Source: Gammaproteobacteria bacterium (GTDB taxonomy: Bacteria; Pseudomonadota; Gammaproteobacteria; Eutrophobiales; Eutrophobiaceae). From it: DNA of 64,000 nucleotides. Location: positions 310,001 to 374,000 of the forward strand of contig JANQNX010000009.1 of NCBI GenBank assembly GCA_028279365.1, read 5' to 3'. How positions within the stretch are numbered: the first letter of the stretch is position 1; each line of letters starts with the position of its first letter. Shown here one piece after another: positions 9,439-17,532 of this stretch. A program made the translations under genes and the position numbers. Under the pieces are notes generated by a model. The model saw only the letters and a program-made list of their open reading frames with translations, did not search any database and was not told where the DNA came from.

Positions 9439-10308
9439 ATGAATAACACCACACGGCAGTTAAGCATCGTGACGGGACTTTCCGGTGCTGGTAAAACTGT
9501 GGTGTTAAATACGCTTGAAGATCTCTCCTACTATACCATCGATAACCTGCCCATTAGTCTACTGGATTCGCTGGTTGAGCAAATCTGTCAGTCAGACAGC
9601 AAGTTCAAGGGCAAAATTGCCGTCGGTATTGATGCGCGAAATAGCCTTGACGATCTTTCCCGCTTATCGGATATCGTGACTGCGTTACGTGAACGCGATC
9701 TGAAAATCGAACTGGTTTATATCGATGCCGAAAATGAAGTCCTCACCCGGCGTTTTAGCGAGACCCGACGTAAACACCCATTAAGTTCTGAAGCACAGTC
9801 GCTGGATGACGCAATCAAACGCGAACGATCTATCATGTCAGAGTTTGTCGAGTCGGCCGATATCCGTATTGATACCAGCTATATGCTGTTGCATGAATTG
9901 CGCGACATTGTCAGAGAGCGTATCGCGCAAAAAGCACTGGCATCACTGTCGATACAGATCATGTCATTTGGTTTCAAACACGGTATACCCAGTGATGCCG
10001 ATTTTGTGTTTGATGTGCGTTGTTTACCTAACCCCTATTGGAAAAAACATTTAAGGCAGTTTGTTGGAAACGAACAACCTATTATTGATTTTTTGTCCAA
10101 CCAGGAAAGTGTGAAAAAAATGCTGGATGATTTGTTACGTTTTTTTAGTGAGTGGGTACCACAATTCGAGGCGGATAATCGAAGCTATTTGAGTATTGCT
10201 ATCGGTTGCACCGGCGGGCATCATCGTTCTGTCTATCTGGTAGAACAGTTGGCAAATAAATTTAAAGCTGATAACAAGCAAGTCATTATTAGACATAGAG
10301 ATATATAA
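9439..10308 (+). CDS. rapZ: RNase adapter protein / nucleotide-binding protein RapZ
   Basis: A P-loop protein that in E. coli binds glmZ/glmY small RNAs and recruits RNase E to tune GlmS. The Walker A GLSGAGKT is at residues 13-20 and the Walker B-like YIDAEN near 95. The C-terminal domain has the FKHGIP and GCTGGHHRSVYLVE motifs. The 289 residues match the family. It is packed between hprK (3 bp) and the EIIA gene (2 bp). Whether it acts on RNA here is not visible; glmY/glmZ were not seen. Confidence 0.95.
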   Translation: MNNTTRQLSIVTGLSGAGKTVVLNTLEDLSYYTIDNLPISLLDSLVEQICQSDSKFKGKIAVGIDARNSLDDLSRLSDIVTALRERDLKIELVYIDAENEVLTRRFSETRRKHPLSSEAQSLDDAIKRERSIMSEFVESADIRIDTSYMLLHELRDIVRERIAQKALASLSIQIMSFGFKHGIPSDADFVFDVRCLPNPYWKKHLRQFVGNEQPIIDFLSNQESVKKMLDDLLRFFSEWVPQFEADNRSYLSIAIGCTGGHHRSVYLVEQLANKFKADNKQVIIRHRDI

Positions 10309-10310
10309 CA

Positions 10311-10712
10311 ATGAGTGTAGGTGTATTAATTATTACCCACAGCGGCATCGGCGCTGCTATTTATGGCACAGCCAGTTTTATGATCAAAGAGAGTCCTTTG
10401 GATATTAAATTACTCTCTGCCAGTCGCGAGAGCGATGCTGATGAATTACTTGAATCGGCAATATTGTTGATCAAGGAACTGGATACCGGTGATGGGGTTC
10501 TGGTGTTAACCGATCTATATGGCTCGACGCCAAGCAATATTGCCTATCGTTTACACGACTATGCAGAGGTCGGGATTGTCACCGGCCTGAATCTGTCTAT
10601 GCTGATTCGCGTCATGAATTACCCGCAGTTAAATCTGGCTGATTTGACCGAGAAGGCTTTTAGCGGCGGCATGGATGGCGTCACCATTGATCGGGGAAAT
10701 AATAATCAATGA
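10311..10712 (+). CDS. PTS mannose-family EIIA protein
   Basis: A 133-residue EIIA of the mannose/sorbose family. The N-terminus MSVGVLIITHSG places the phospho-acceptor His at residue 10, as in ManX-type EIIA. The LTDLYGSTPSNIA segment is also typical. No EIIB, EIIC or EIID genes follow, so it is probably a regulatory phosphate acceptor rather than part of a sugar importer, as described for other proteobacteria with incomplete PTS. It overlaps ptsH by 4 bp. Confidence 0.9.
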   Translation: MSVGVLIITHSGIGAAIYGTASFMIKESPLDIKLLSASRESDADELLESAILLIKELDTGDGVLVLTDLYGSTPSNIAYRLHDYAEVGIVTGLNLSMLIRVMNYPQLNLADLTEKAFSGGMDGVTIDRGNNNQ

Positions 10713-10978
10713 AAAAGGAAACCATCACTATCATTAATAAATTAGGCTTGCATGCACGTGCCGCTGCCAAATTTGTTCAGGTGGCCGGCGGCTTTGAGTC
10801 AGAGATAATGATTATCTCCGGTCATCGTGAAGTCAGTGGCAAAAGCATCATGGGTATTATGATGTTGGCTGCGGGTAAGGGTTCGGAGGTAGAGATCACG
10901 ACTGTCGGCAAAGATGAGAAGCAAGCGATGGATGCGTTGATAACATTAATTAACGATCGCTTTGGTGAGGAAGAATGA
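10709..10978 (+). CDS. ptsH: Phosphocarrier protein HPr
   Basis: A phosphocarrier that moves phosphate from EI to EIIA proteins. In 89 residues both regulatory sites are exactly where expected: His15 in NKLGLHARAA and Ser46 in VSGKSIMGIMML. An intact Ser46 matches the presence of hprK in the same cluster. It overlaps the EIIA gene before it and ptsI after it by 4 bp each, so the three are translationally coupled. Confidence 0.96.
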   Translation: MKKETITIINKLGLHARAAAKFVQVAGGFESEIMIISGHREVSGKSIMGIMMLAAGKGSEVEITTVGKDEKQAMDALITLINDRFGEEE

Positions 10979-12723
10979 CGATAGCCTTTCAGGGTGTTAG
11001 CGTTTCTCGTGGTATTGCGATTGGCCACGTGCATATTATTCAGCACGATCAACTTGATATTCGTGAGTACCAGATCCGGAGTACTCGGCTTGAAGACGAG
11101 ATACAACGCTTTAATGATGCGATCGCAAATGCCAGACAACAGTTAAGAGCGATCCGTGATCATATCCCGGTATCCACTTCGGTTGATATCGCTGCTTTCA
11201 TCGACACACATTTATTGATGCTAGAGGACAATGCTTTAACCGAAGAACCAAAACGTATTATTAAGGAAAGGCTTTGCAATGCCGAGTGGGCATTGAAATT
11301 ACAGCGTGATGCATTGGTGAATGTGTTTGAAGAAATGGCCGATGCGTATCTTAGCACGCGTCAGGATGATGTTGATCATGTGGTTAATCGAATATTGCGT
11401 GTGTTATTAAAACAGACACCGTTGCTACATGAAGTAGCGGATGACCACTTAAAAAATAAAGTGATATTTGCCGATGACTTAACACCAGCCGATACGGTGA
11501 TGATGCAGCACTATGGTATCGCTGCCTTCGCTACTGAGTATGGCGGACCCACCTCGCACACAGCCATTTTGGCGAGAAGCCTGGGCATCCCTGCCATTGT
11601 TGGCTTACATAATTCGCTTCGCTTTGTTAAAAACAATGACATGGTTGTGATTGATGGCAGCACCGGTACTGTATTGGTTGAACCGGATAAAGTCATATTA
11701 AACCATTATGAAAAGCGTCAGCGTGAATTCAAACGTTACTACACATCGCTAGGCAGGCTAAAGAATGCACCGACGCGAACGCAGGACGGTATTGATATTG
11801 AGTTAATGGCAAACATCGAATTGCCGAAGGATTTTGATAACGTCAGGGATGTCGGCGCTAAAGGCGTCGGTTTATACCGTACCGAATTTTTGTATATGAA
11901 CCGTGAGTCTCCTCCGGATGAAGAGGAACATTTTGAGACTTATATGGAAGTGATGAAGGCGCTACGCGGTTTACCATTAACCATACGCACGCTGGATTTG
12001 GGCGCGGATAAGCAGGTCGATGGTGTCGGTCGACAGTATGGACAAAGTCGTTCCAATCCGGCACTGGGTTTACGTGCAGTCAGACTTTGTTTAAAAGAGC
12101 CGGAGTTATTCCGACCGCAGCTACGCGCGATTATTCGTGCTTCTGCGCATGGACCGATTCGCATCATGATACCGATGCTGACGAATATGCAGGAGATGCA
12201 ACAGGTATTAATGATGATCGATGAGATCAAATCTGATCTGGATGACGAACAGATTGATTACGATCATGAAATACCGATTGGTGGTATGGTCGAGGTACCG
12301 GCATCGGCGATTTGTGCGGATATCTTTGCCAATCAACTGGACTTTTTATCGATAGGTACTAACGACTTGATCCAGTATACGATGGCGATTGACCGTGTTA
12401 ACGATGAAGTGAATTATCTTTATGATCCTTTGCATCCGGCTGTGCTACGTTTAATCCAGATGACGATCAAGGCCGGTGACAAAGCCGGCATACCGGTCGC
12501 GATGTGTGGTGAAATGGCTGGTGAGATAGAACATACGCGCTTGTTATTAGGACTCGGCTTAAGGCAGTTTAGTGTGCATCCGGCCAGCTTGTTAGAGATA
12601 AAGAAGATCATCAACGACAGCAACGTTAGCGAAATAAAAAGATTGGCTAATAAAGCACTCAAGGCGAAAACTGGTCCTGAAGTACAGCTCATGCTAAAAA
12701 AGAAATTTCCTGATACGATTTAG
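10975..12723 (+). CDS. ptsI: Phosphoenolpyruvate-protein phosphotransferase (enzyme I)
   Basis: Transfers phosphate from PEP to HPr. In 582 residues, the active-site histidine (about residue 195) is in GGPTSHTAILARSLGIPAIVG-type sequence, followed by the PEP-binding TIM barrel with GLYRTEFLYM, RTLDLGADK, SIGTNDLIQYTMAIDR and the CGEMAG loop. It looks fully functional. Substrate entry is presumably regulatory, since the cluster holds no sugar permease. It is the last gene of the PTS run and is followed by a strong hairpin before mgtE. Confidence 0.96.
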   Translation: MTIAFQGVSVSRGIAIGHVHIIQHDQLDIREYQIRSTRLEDEIQRFNDAIANARQQLRAIRDHIPVSTSVDIAAFIDTHLLMLEDNALTEEPKRIIKERLCNAEWALKLQRDALVNVFEEMADAYLSTRQDDVDHVVNRILRVLLKQTPLLHEVADDHLKNKVIFADDLTPADTVMMQHYGIAAFATEYGGPTSHTAILARSLGIPAIVGLHNSLRFVKNNDMVVIDGSTGTVLVEPDKVILNHYEKRQREFKRYYTSLGRLKNAPTRTQDGIDIELMANIELPKDFDNVRDVGAKGVGLYRTEFLYMNRESPPDEEEHFETYMEVMKALRGLPLTIRTLDLGADKQVDGVGRQYGQSRSNPALGLRAVRLCLKEPELFRPQLRAIIRASAHGPIRIMIPMLTNMQEMQQVLMMIDEIKSDLDDEQIDYDHEIPIGGMVEVPASAICADIFANQLDFLSIGTNDLIQYTMAIDRVNDEVNYLYDPLHPAVLRLIQMTIKAGDKAGIPVAMCGEMAGEIEHTRLLLGLGLRQFSVHPASLLEIKKIINDSNVSEIKRLANKALKAKTGPEVQLMLKKKFPDTI

Positions 12724-12737
12724 TTTTGTCACCCGGT

Positions 12738-12768
12738 TAACACAAGGCATTAGCGCGCGCTTGTGTTA
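12738..12768 (+). terminator. Strong stem-loop between ptsI and mgtE
   Basis: A perfect 9-bp stem, TAACACAAG pairing with CTTGTGTTA, encloses a 13-base GC-rich loop. It starts 14 bases after the ptsI stop. No run of T follows (the sequence continues GAGTCATAAAAAATCC), so it is not a classic intrinsic terminator. It may slow or end transcription, protect the ptsI mRNA 3' end, or act in the mgtE leader. I cannot decide between these by eye. Confidence 0.5.
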
Positions 12769-12836
12769 GAGTCATAAAAAATCCCTATAAACACTGTTAA
12801 TATTGCTGTTATTCAACTTTCAGCGTTTAGATAGCG

Positions 12837-14195
12837 ATGGACGAAATAACTGACGACACTGCCGAGAAGACGACGATTGATGCCTTGCATAAAGCAATGG
12901 GGCAAGATGATGCGTCTGTGGCGCAAACCGTTATCGATTCGCTGCATCCTTCCGAGATAGCCGACGTGATTGAAGGCCTGCCCAGTAAAGACCGTTATGA
13001 AGTCTGGCAGCTTATCGATTCTGAACTGGAAGGCGATGTGTTATCGCATACACAGGACGTGGTGCGAGCGGAATTACTGGAACAGATGCTACCGCATGAG
13101 GTAGTGGATGCTACTCGTGATTTGGATACGGATGATATTGCTGACATCCTACAGGATCTGCCTGAGCCGGTAGCAGAGACGATATTGCTGGCGATGGATG
13201 AACAGCATCGCCATAGACTGGCATCAGTGATGACCTACCCGGAGGATTCAGCCGGCGGTTTGATGAATCTCGATGTCACTTCAGTGCGCGCTGATGTTAC
13301 GTTGGATGTGGTGTTGCGTTATCTGAGGCGCATGGGGGAAATACCGGAAGGGACGGATAACATCATGGTGGTTGATCGTGATGATCATTATCTTGGCGTG
13401 TTACATCTAACTGATTTATTAATTCGCGAACCGGAGACGACGGTAGGTGAATGGTTAGAAGAAGCGCCATCGCTTAATGCTGAGTGTCCCGCGGATGAAG
13501 TGGTGCGTTTATTTGAACGACGCGATCTGGTTTCTGCGGCCGTTGTCGATGCCGATGGTCTGTTACTCGGGCGTATCACAATTGATGATGTGGTTGACGT
13601 CATCCAGGAAAACGCTGACCAAACAGTCAGGAGCATGGCCGGTTTAAGAAGTGAAGATGATATGTTTTCTCCGGTATTGAACAGTGCCAAACAACGTGCT
13701 GTTTGGCTGGGTATTAATCTAATGACGGTATTCCTGGGGTCCTGGGTGATTGGTCGATTTGAAGATACGATTCAACAACTGGTGGCGTTGGCAGTGTTGT
13801 TACCGGTGGTCGCAGGGATGGGCGGTATCGCAGGTAGCCAAACCTTGACCATTGCCATTCGGGGTATCGCCCAGGGCCAGTTGGTAAAAAGTAATCTTCG
13901 CCCGTTATTAATAAAAGAGTTATTAGTGGGCATCCTAAATGGATTGGTTTGGTCAACCGTGGTCGGCGGCGTAGTGTTTTTCTGGTTCGATGGTTTGTCG
14001 CTTGGGATCATCATTGGCTTGGCGATGATGATTAATCTCACACTGGCTGCATTGGCTGGCGCACTGATCCCGTTTGTATTAAAACACTTTGGTATTGATC
14101 CGGCCATTGCCGGGAGTGTGGTGCTCACAACGGTAACCGATGTGGTTGGGTTTTTGACCTTCCTAGGACTGGCGACGCTATTTCTGATTAGCTGA
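12837..14195 (+). CDS. mgtE: Magnesium transporter MgtE
   Basis: A Mg2+-gated Mg2+ channel of the inner membrane, 452 residues. The acidic N-domain (about 1-130) is followed by paired CBS domains (about 135-255; MTYPEDSAGGLMN, DRDDHYLGVLHLTDLL) and a five-helix membrane domain from about residue 285. The pore-lining region PVVAGMGGIAGSQTLT and the C-terminal NLTLAALAGALIPF are characteristic. mgtE next to ptsI occurs in other proteobacteria with the HprK-type PTS. It ends 15 bp from a convergent gene. Confidence 0.95.
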   Translation: MDEITDDTAEKTTIDALHKAMGQDDASVAQTVIDSLHPSEIADVIEGLPSKDRYEVWQLIDSELEGDVLSHTQDVVRAELLEQMLPHEVVDATRDLDTDDIADILQDLPEPVAETILLAMDEQHRHRLASVMTYPEDSAGGLMNLDVTSVRADVTLDVVLRYLRRMGEIPEGTDNIMVVDRDDHYLGVLHLTDLLIREPETTVGEWLEEAPSLNAECPADEVVRLFERRDLVSAAVVDADGLLLGRITIDDVVDVIQENADQTVRSMAGLRSEDDMFSPVLNSAKQRAVWLGINLMTVFLGSWVIGRFEDTIQQLVALAVLLPVVAGMGGIAGSQTLTIAIRGIAQGQLVKSNLRPLLIKELLVGILNGLVWSTVVGGVVFFWFDGLSLGIIIGLAMMINLTLAALAGALIPFVLKHFGIDPAIAGSVVLTTVTDVVGFLTFLGLATLFLIS

Positions 14196-14210
14196 TTGCT
14201 AATTCAACAA

Positions 14211-14669
14211 TTACTCAAGCTTAAGAATATAGTCCCATTCTTTTTTTGTAATCGGCATGATGGATAAGCGGTTACCTTTCTGCAGTAACTTCATGTCCTT
14301 TAGCGCTTTATGCTCTCTCATCTCTGCCAGACTGATAGTGCGTTTGAATTTACGTTTGTATTTTACATCGACATAAAACCAGCGCGGATTATCGGGATCG
14401 CTTTTGGGGTCATAATGCTTATCTTCGGGATCAAAGGCAGTGTGGTCAGGATAGCCTTCTTTATGCACAGTCATCGTACCGACTATGCCGGGTACGTCGC
14501 AGTTCGAATGATAAAAGAAAACCAGTTCACCTTTCTTCATCTGATCACGCATCATGTTGCGTGCCTGATAATTCCTGACGCCGTCCCAGGGCTCGGTTTT
14601 GTCAGGTCGGTTTTTCAGGTCGTCAATACTAAATTCGGAGGGTTCCGATTTCATTAACCAGTAGTTCAT
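14211..14669 (-). CDS. EVE domain-containing protein
   Basis: A 152-residue protein made of one EVE (PUA-like) domain, related to thymocyte nuclear protein 1. The start MNYWLMKSEPSEFSIDDL and the core WDGVRNYQARNMMRDQMKKG with FYHSNC are diagnostic. Family members bind modified bases in DNA or RNA; the substrate here is unknown. It lies directly downstream of the 6S RNA gene on the same strand, the place occupied by ygfA in E. coli. Confidence 0.9.
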   Translation of the reverse strand: MNYWLMKSEPSEFSIDDLKNRPDKTEPWDGVRNYQARNMMRDQMKKGELVFFYHSNCDVPGIVGTMTVHKEGYPDHTAFDPEDKHYDPKSDPDNPRWFYVDVKYKRKFKRTISLAEMREHKALKDMKLLQKGNRLSIMPITKKEWDYILKLE

Positions 14670-14697
14670 AAGAATGTTGAATTAAAGTTAAGTAGGG

Positions 14698-14891
14698 GGG
14701 TATCAACCGCAATGTCGTCTCATACATTGAACTTGAACCTTGAGGTTCAAGTGGGTGCTCTAGTAAATAACGTATCAGGCTTTCCACGTGGTTGGACATG
14801 CACAACAACATTATTTTCGAACTCCCGGGATAATATCTTATCGGCTCAAGTTACCACGAGAATGATAACGAACACCGCAGAAGATACCCAA
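14698..14891 (-). ncRNA. ssrS: 6S RNA
   Basis: About 194 nt between zapA and the EVE gene on the minus strand, the conserved 6S position. Read on the minus strand, the segment TTGAGCCGATAAGAT matches the E. coli 6S central region (CTGAGCCGATATTTCAT), and CTTGAACCTCAAGGTTCAAG matches its 3' hairpin around CTTGAACC. The ends pair as GGGTATC with GATACCC, giving the closing stem. 6S RNA mimics an open promoter, binds sigma-70 holoenzyme in stationary phase and is used as template for short pRNAs. The exact ends are estimated from the closing helix. Confidence 0.87.
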
Positions 14892-14900
14892 GCTTAGTCG

Positions 14901-15239
14901 TTAACCGCCTTGAGAAATTGGATCTTCTATATCCAGTTGTGATTCTCTAACCAGGGCGTTGTTAATTTTGCCCTGCAGGCGTTTTAATGTAATGTCTATT
15001 CTGGAAGTATAGTCTTGATTTTTTTGTTTGTAATCCAGAAGTTCATGCGTGATATTGAGTGCCGTCATCACGGCAATGCGTTCAGTTCCGATGACGCTGC
15101 CCGCGTTTTTCATCTCCAGCATTTTATCATTTAACAGATCAACGGCGGTGCGGAGCTGGTCTCTTTCTTCATCGGAACAGCTGATCAAATATTCCTTATC
15201 CAGGATCATCACCTTGACCGGTGACGTTGTTCCACTCAT
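14901..15239 (-). CDS. zapA: Cell division protein ZapA
   Basis: A small coiled-coil protein that cross-links FtsZ filaments at the division ring. In 112 residues the N-terminal globular part begins MSGTTSPVKVMILDKEYLIS, and the GTERIAVMTALNITHELL segment plus a C-terminal coiled coil are typical. Its ATG overlaps the preceding small coiled-coil gene by 4 bp. 6S RNA follows directly, as in other gammaproteobacteria. Confidence 0.93.
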   Translation of the reverse strand: MSGTTSPVKVMILDKEYLISCSDEERDQLRTAVDLLNDKMLEMKNAGSVIGTERIAVMTALNITHELLDYKQKNQDYTSRIDITLKRLQGKINNALVRESQLDIEDPISQGG

Positions 15240-15460
15240 GGTCTGGTTTCCATCGCTCGCAAACGAGTGATCATTGACTCAATTCGTGTCCTTGCCTGTT
15301 CTGTTTTTTCAATCAGGATAGCCCTTTCATTAACCAGGCTTTCTTGTTGATTTCTGAGCGCAGAGTTTTCTGATTTTAGTTCTTCGACTGTCTTGATCAG
15401 TTCATCAACGCGTGTTTCCAGCGAGCCTAAGTCGGTACTATCAATATCATTGTCACTCAT
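15236..15460 (-). CDS. ZapB-like / TIGR02449-type small coiled-coil protein
   Basis: A 74-residue, almost wholly coiled-coil protein (LETRVDELIKTVEELKSENSA and onward) upstream of zapA and overlapping it by 4 bp. I chose the ATG at 15460 over the GTG at 15556. The shorter form has the family's usual length, and the extra 32 codons do not look coding. Proteins of this type and position are thought to work with ZapA in division, but I infer this only from context. Confidence 0.75.
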   Translation of the reverse strand: MSDNDIDSTDLGSLETRVDELIKTVEELKSENSALRNQQESLVNERAILIEKTEQARTRIESMITRLRAMETRP

Positions 15461-15670
15461 GATGGTTTCCAGTATTGCCTGAACGTGAGATTTTAACGTT
15501 AATATTCCAGCGCTAACAGGGTCAATATAGAGTGACTGAATAAGCGGGTCAACCACCGATATTCAGAAAGCGAATTACATGGAAAGGATATGATAATATT
15601 AGCCAGAAAATGCGAACACTACCGGGTTTATTTACCCTCATATTGTTTAACTTCGGAATGCATCCACATA

Positions 15671-16219
15671 ATGACGACGATAACTGACTTTGATGAAATA
15701 AATGCTGAATTTATCGATGCGCGCACGGGCATTCGTGCTGCAGAGTGTCATGGTTTTATCAGTGGTTATTATTGTGCCAGCCATAATTTGAAACTGGAGT
15801 CGTTGTTTGAGCATCTAATTTCAGATGTGGATGATGCTGCCGCAATGGAACAGTGCCATAAAATTATCGCCAGCATGAGTCTCACTATTATTAAAACGAT
15901 GGGTAGTGATGAGTTGACTTTCCAACCATTGCTTCCCGATGACAATGCATCGGTGACTGACCGAGCGCTGGCGTTGTCGGAATGGTCAGCCGGGTTTGTC
16001 AGTGGCTTGGGTATTGGTGGCGCTATCAAGCTGAATGATGATTGTGATGAGTTCGTTAAGGATCTGGTCTCGATGTCCAAAATGGAAACGGTAGCCAGCG
16101 ATGATGAAGAAGGCGAGTCGGCGTTGTTTGAACTGGTGGAATATATTCGCGTCGGTGTACAAATGGTCTATCTCGAAACGGTAAATCAACAGGAAACCAA
16201 ACCTGAGGTATTACATTGA
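15671..16219 (+). CDS. ygfB: UPF0149 family protein YgfB
   Basis: An all-helical 182-residue protein of the YgfB/YecA family. Visible signatures are ECHGFISGYYCA in the first third and LSEWSAGFVSGLGIGG in the middle, with EYIRVGVQMVYLE near the end. The upstream GTG-type start at 15590 would add 27 residues unlike the family, so the ATG at 15671 is preferred. The gene starts the ygfB-pepP-ubiH-ubiI run, divergent from zapB-zapA, exactly as in E. coli. Its molecular role is not settled. Confidence 0.88.
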   Translation: MTTITDFDEINAEFIDARTGIRAAECHGFISGYYCASHNLKLESLFEHLISDVDDAAAMEQCHKIIASMSLTIIKTMGSDELTFQPLLPDDNASVTDRALALSEWSAGFVSGLGIGGAIKLNDDCDEFVKDLVSMSKMETVASDDEEGESALFELVEYIRVGVQMVYLETVNQQETKPEVLH

Positions 16220-17532
16220 AGCAAGATAAAGAATTACGCCGTCGGCGGAAAAAACTCATGGATCTAATCGGTTCTGACAGCATTGCCATTATTCCGACGT
16301 CTTCTGTCTATATTCGAAACCGGGATGTGGAATTCCCGTTTCGTCCGGATAGCGATTTTTATTATCTGACCGCTTATCCGGAACCGGAGGCCGTCGCCAT
16401 ACTGATCCCGGATCGTGCCGATGGCGAATATATCCTGTTTTGTCGGGAACGCGATGCGGAGATGGAAACCTGGCATGGCCGTCGTGCCGGATTAGAGGGT
16501 GCCTGTGATATATATGGCGCCGACGATGCCTTTCCGATAGAGGATATGGACGACATTTTGCCAGGCCTGATAGAAGGCCACGAGCGGGTATTTTATAACA
16601 TGGGGCACGACCAAAACTTCGATAACCGTGTTCTGGCTTGGGTCAACCAGATTCGTGACAAGTCGCGCTCCGGGGTCGTCGCGCCTGATGAATTTATTTC
16701 ACTCAATCATTTTCTGCATGAGATGCGCTTGTATAAGAGCCGTGAAGAGATCAAATTGATGCGCAAGGCGGCAAAAATAGCGGCAGCAGCGCATAGGCGT
16801 GCCATGCAAAATTGCAAACCGGGTATGCACGAGTATCAGGTCGAAGCCGAGTTAAATCATGAGTTCATGCGGCATGGCGCCCGCTCGCCCGCTTATCCCT
16901 CTATTGTTGGTGCCGGTGCCAACGGTTGTATCCTGCATTACACTGAGAATAGCGATCCCTTACATTCTGGTGATCTGCTACTGATTGATGCTGGTGCTGA
17001 ATATGATGGTTATGCCAGTGATATTACCCGTACTTTCCCGGTCAATGGCGAATATAGCAAGGCACAACGTCAGGTTTATGAGCTGGTACTCGCTGCACAG
17101 TTAGCGGCGATTGAACAAGTAAAACCGGGTAATCATTGGAATGACCCGCATGATGCCGCTGTCAGGGTATTAACCGAGGGTATGGTCGAACTGGGCATTC
17201 TAAAAGGCGACCCGGATGAACTGATAGAAGATCAAACCTATACCAAATATTACATGCACCGCACCGGACATTGGTTGGGTATGGATGTGCACGATGTCGG
17301 TGATTATAAACTGGATGGCGAATGGCGCATGCTGGAACCGGGTATGGTGTTAACCGTCGAACCCGGTTTATATCTGTCAGCAGGTACCCGCGGTTTACCA
17401 AAAAAATGGTGGGATATTGGTATTCGTGTTGAGGATGATGTGCTGGTAACCAAACAGGGTAATGAAGTGTTGAGCAAGGATGCGCCTAAACAGGCCGACG
17501 AGATCATGGAACTCATGTCCAATGCCGCATGA
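16216..17532 (+). CDS. pepP: Xaa-Pro aminopeptidase P
   Basis: A dinuclear-metal peptidase that removes N-terminal residues next to proline, 438 residues. Metal ligands are seen in LLIDAGAEYDGYASDITRTF (two Asp), HRTGHWLGMDVHDVG (His), LTVEPGLY (Glu) and GIRVEDDVLV (Glu). The TTG start at 16216 overlaps the ygfB stop (TTGA) and keeps the conserved N-terminal ELRRRRKKL stretch that an internal ATG at 16258 would lose. It overlaps ubiH by 11 bp. Confidence 0.95.
   Translation: MKQDKELRRRRKKLMDLIGSDSIAIIPTSSVYIRNRDVEFPFRPDSDFYYLTAYPEPEAVAILIPDRADGEYILFCRERDAEMETWHGRRAGLEGACDIYGADDAFPIEDMDDILPGLIEGHERVFYNMGHDQNFDNRVLAWVNQIRDKSRSGVVAPDEFISLNHFLHEMRLYKSREEIKLMRKAAKIAAAAHRRAMQNCKPGMHEYQVEAELNHEFMRHGARSPAYPSIVGAGANGCILHYTENSDPLHSGDLLLIDAGAEYDGYASDITRTFPVNGEYSKAQRQVYELVLAAQLAAIEQVKPGNHWNDPHDAAVRVLTEGMVELGILKGDPDELIEDQTYTKYYMHRTGHWLGMDVHDVGDYKLDGEWRMLEPGMVLTVEPGLYLSAGTRGLPKKWWDIGIRVEDDVLVTKQGNEVLSKDAPKQADEIMELMSNAA

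Noticed and set aside
15461..15556. GTG start extending the ZapB-like protein by 32 residues
   Set aside because: The added residues do not look like coiled coil and exceed the family length; this stretch is more likely the promoter region.
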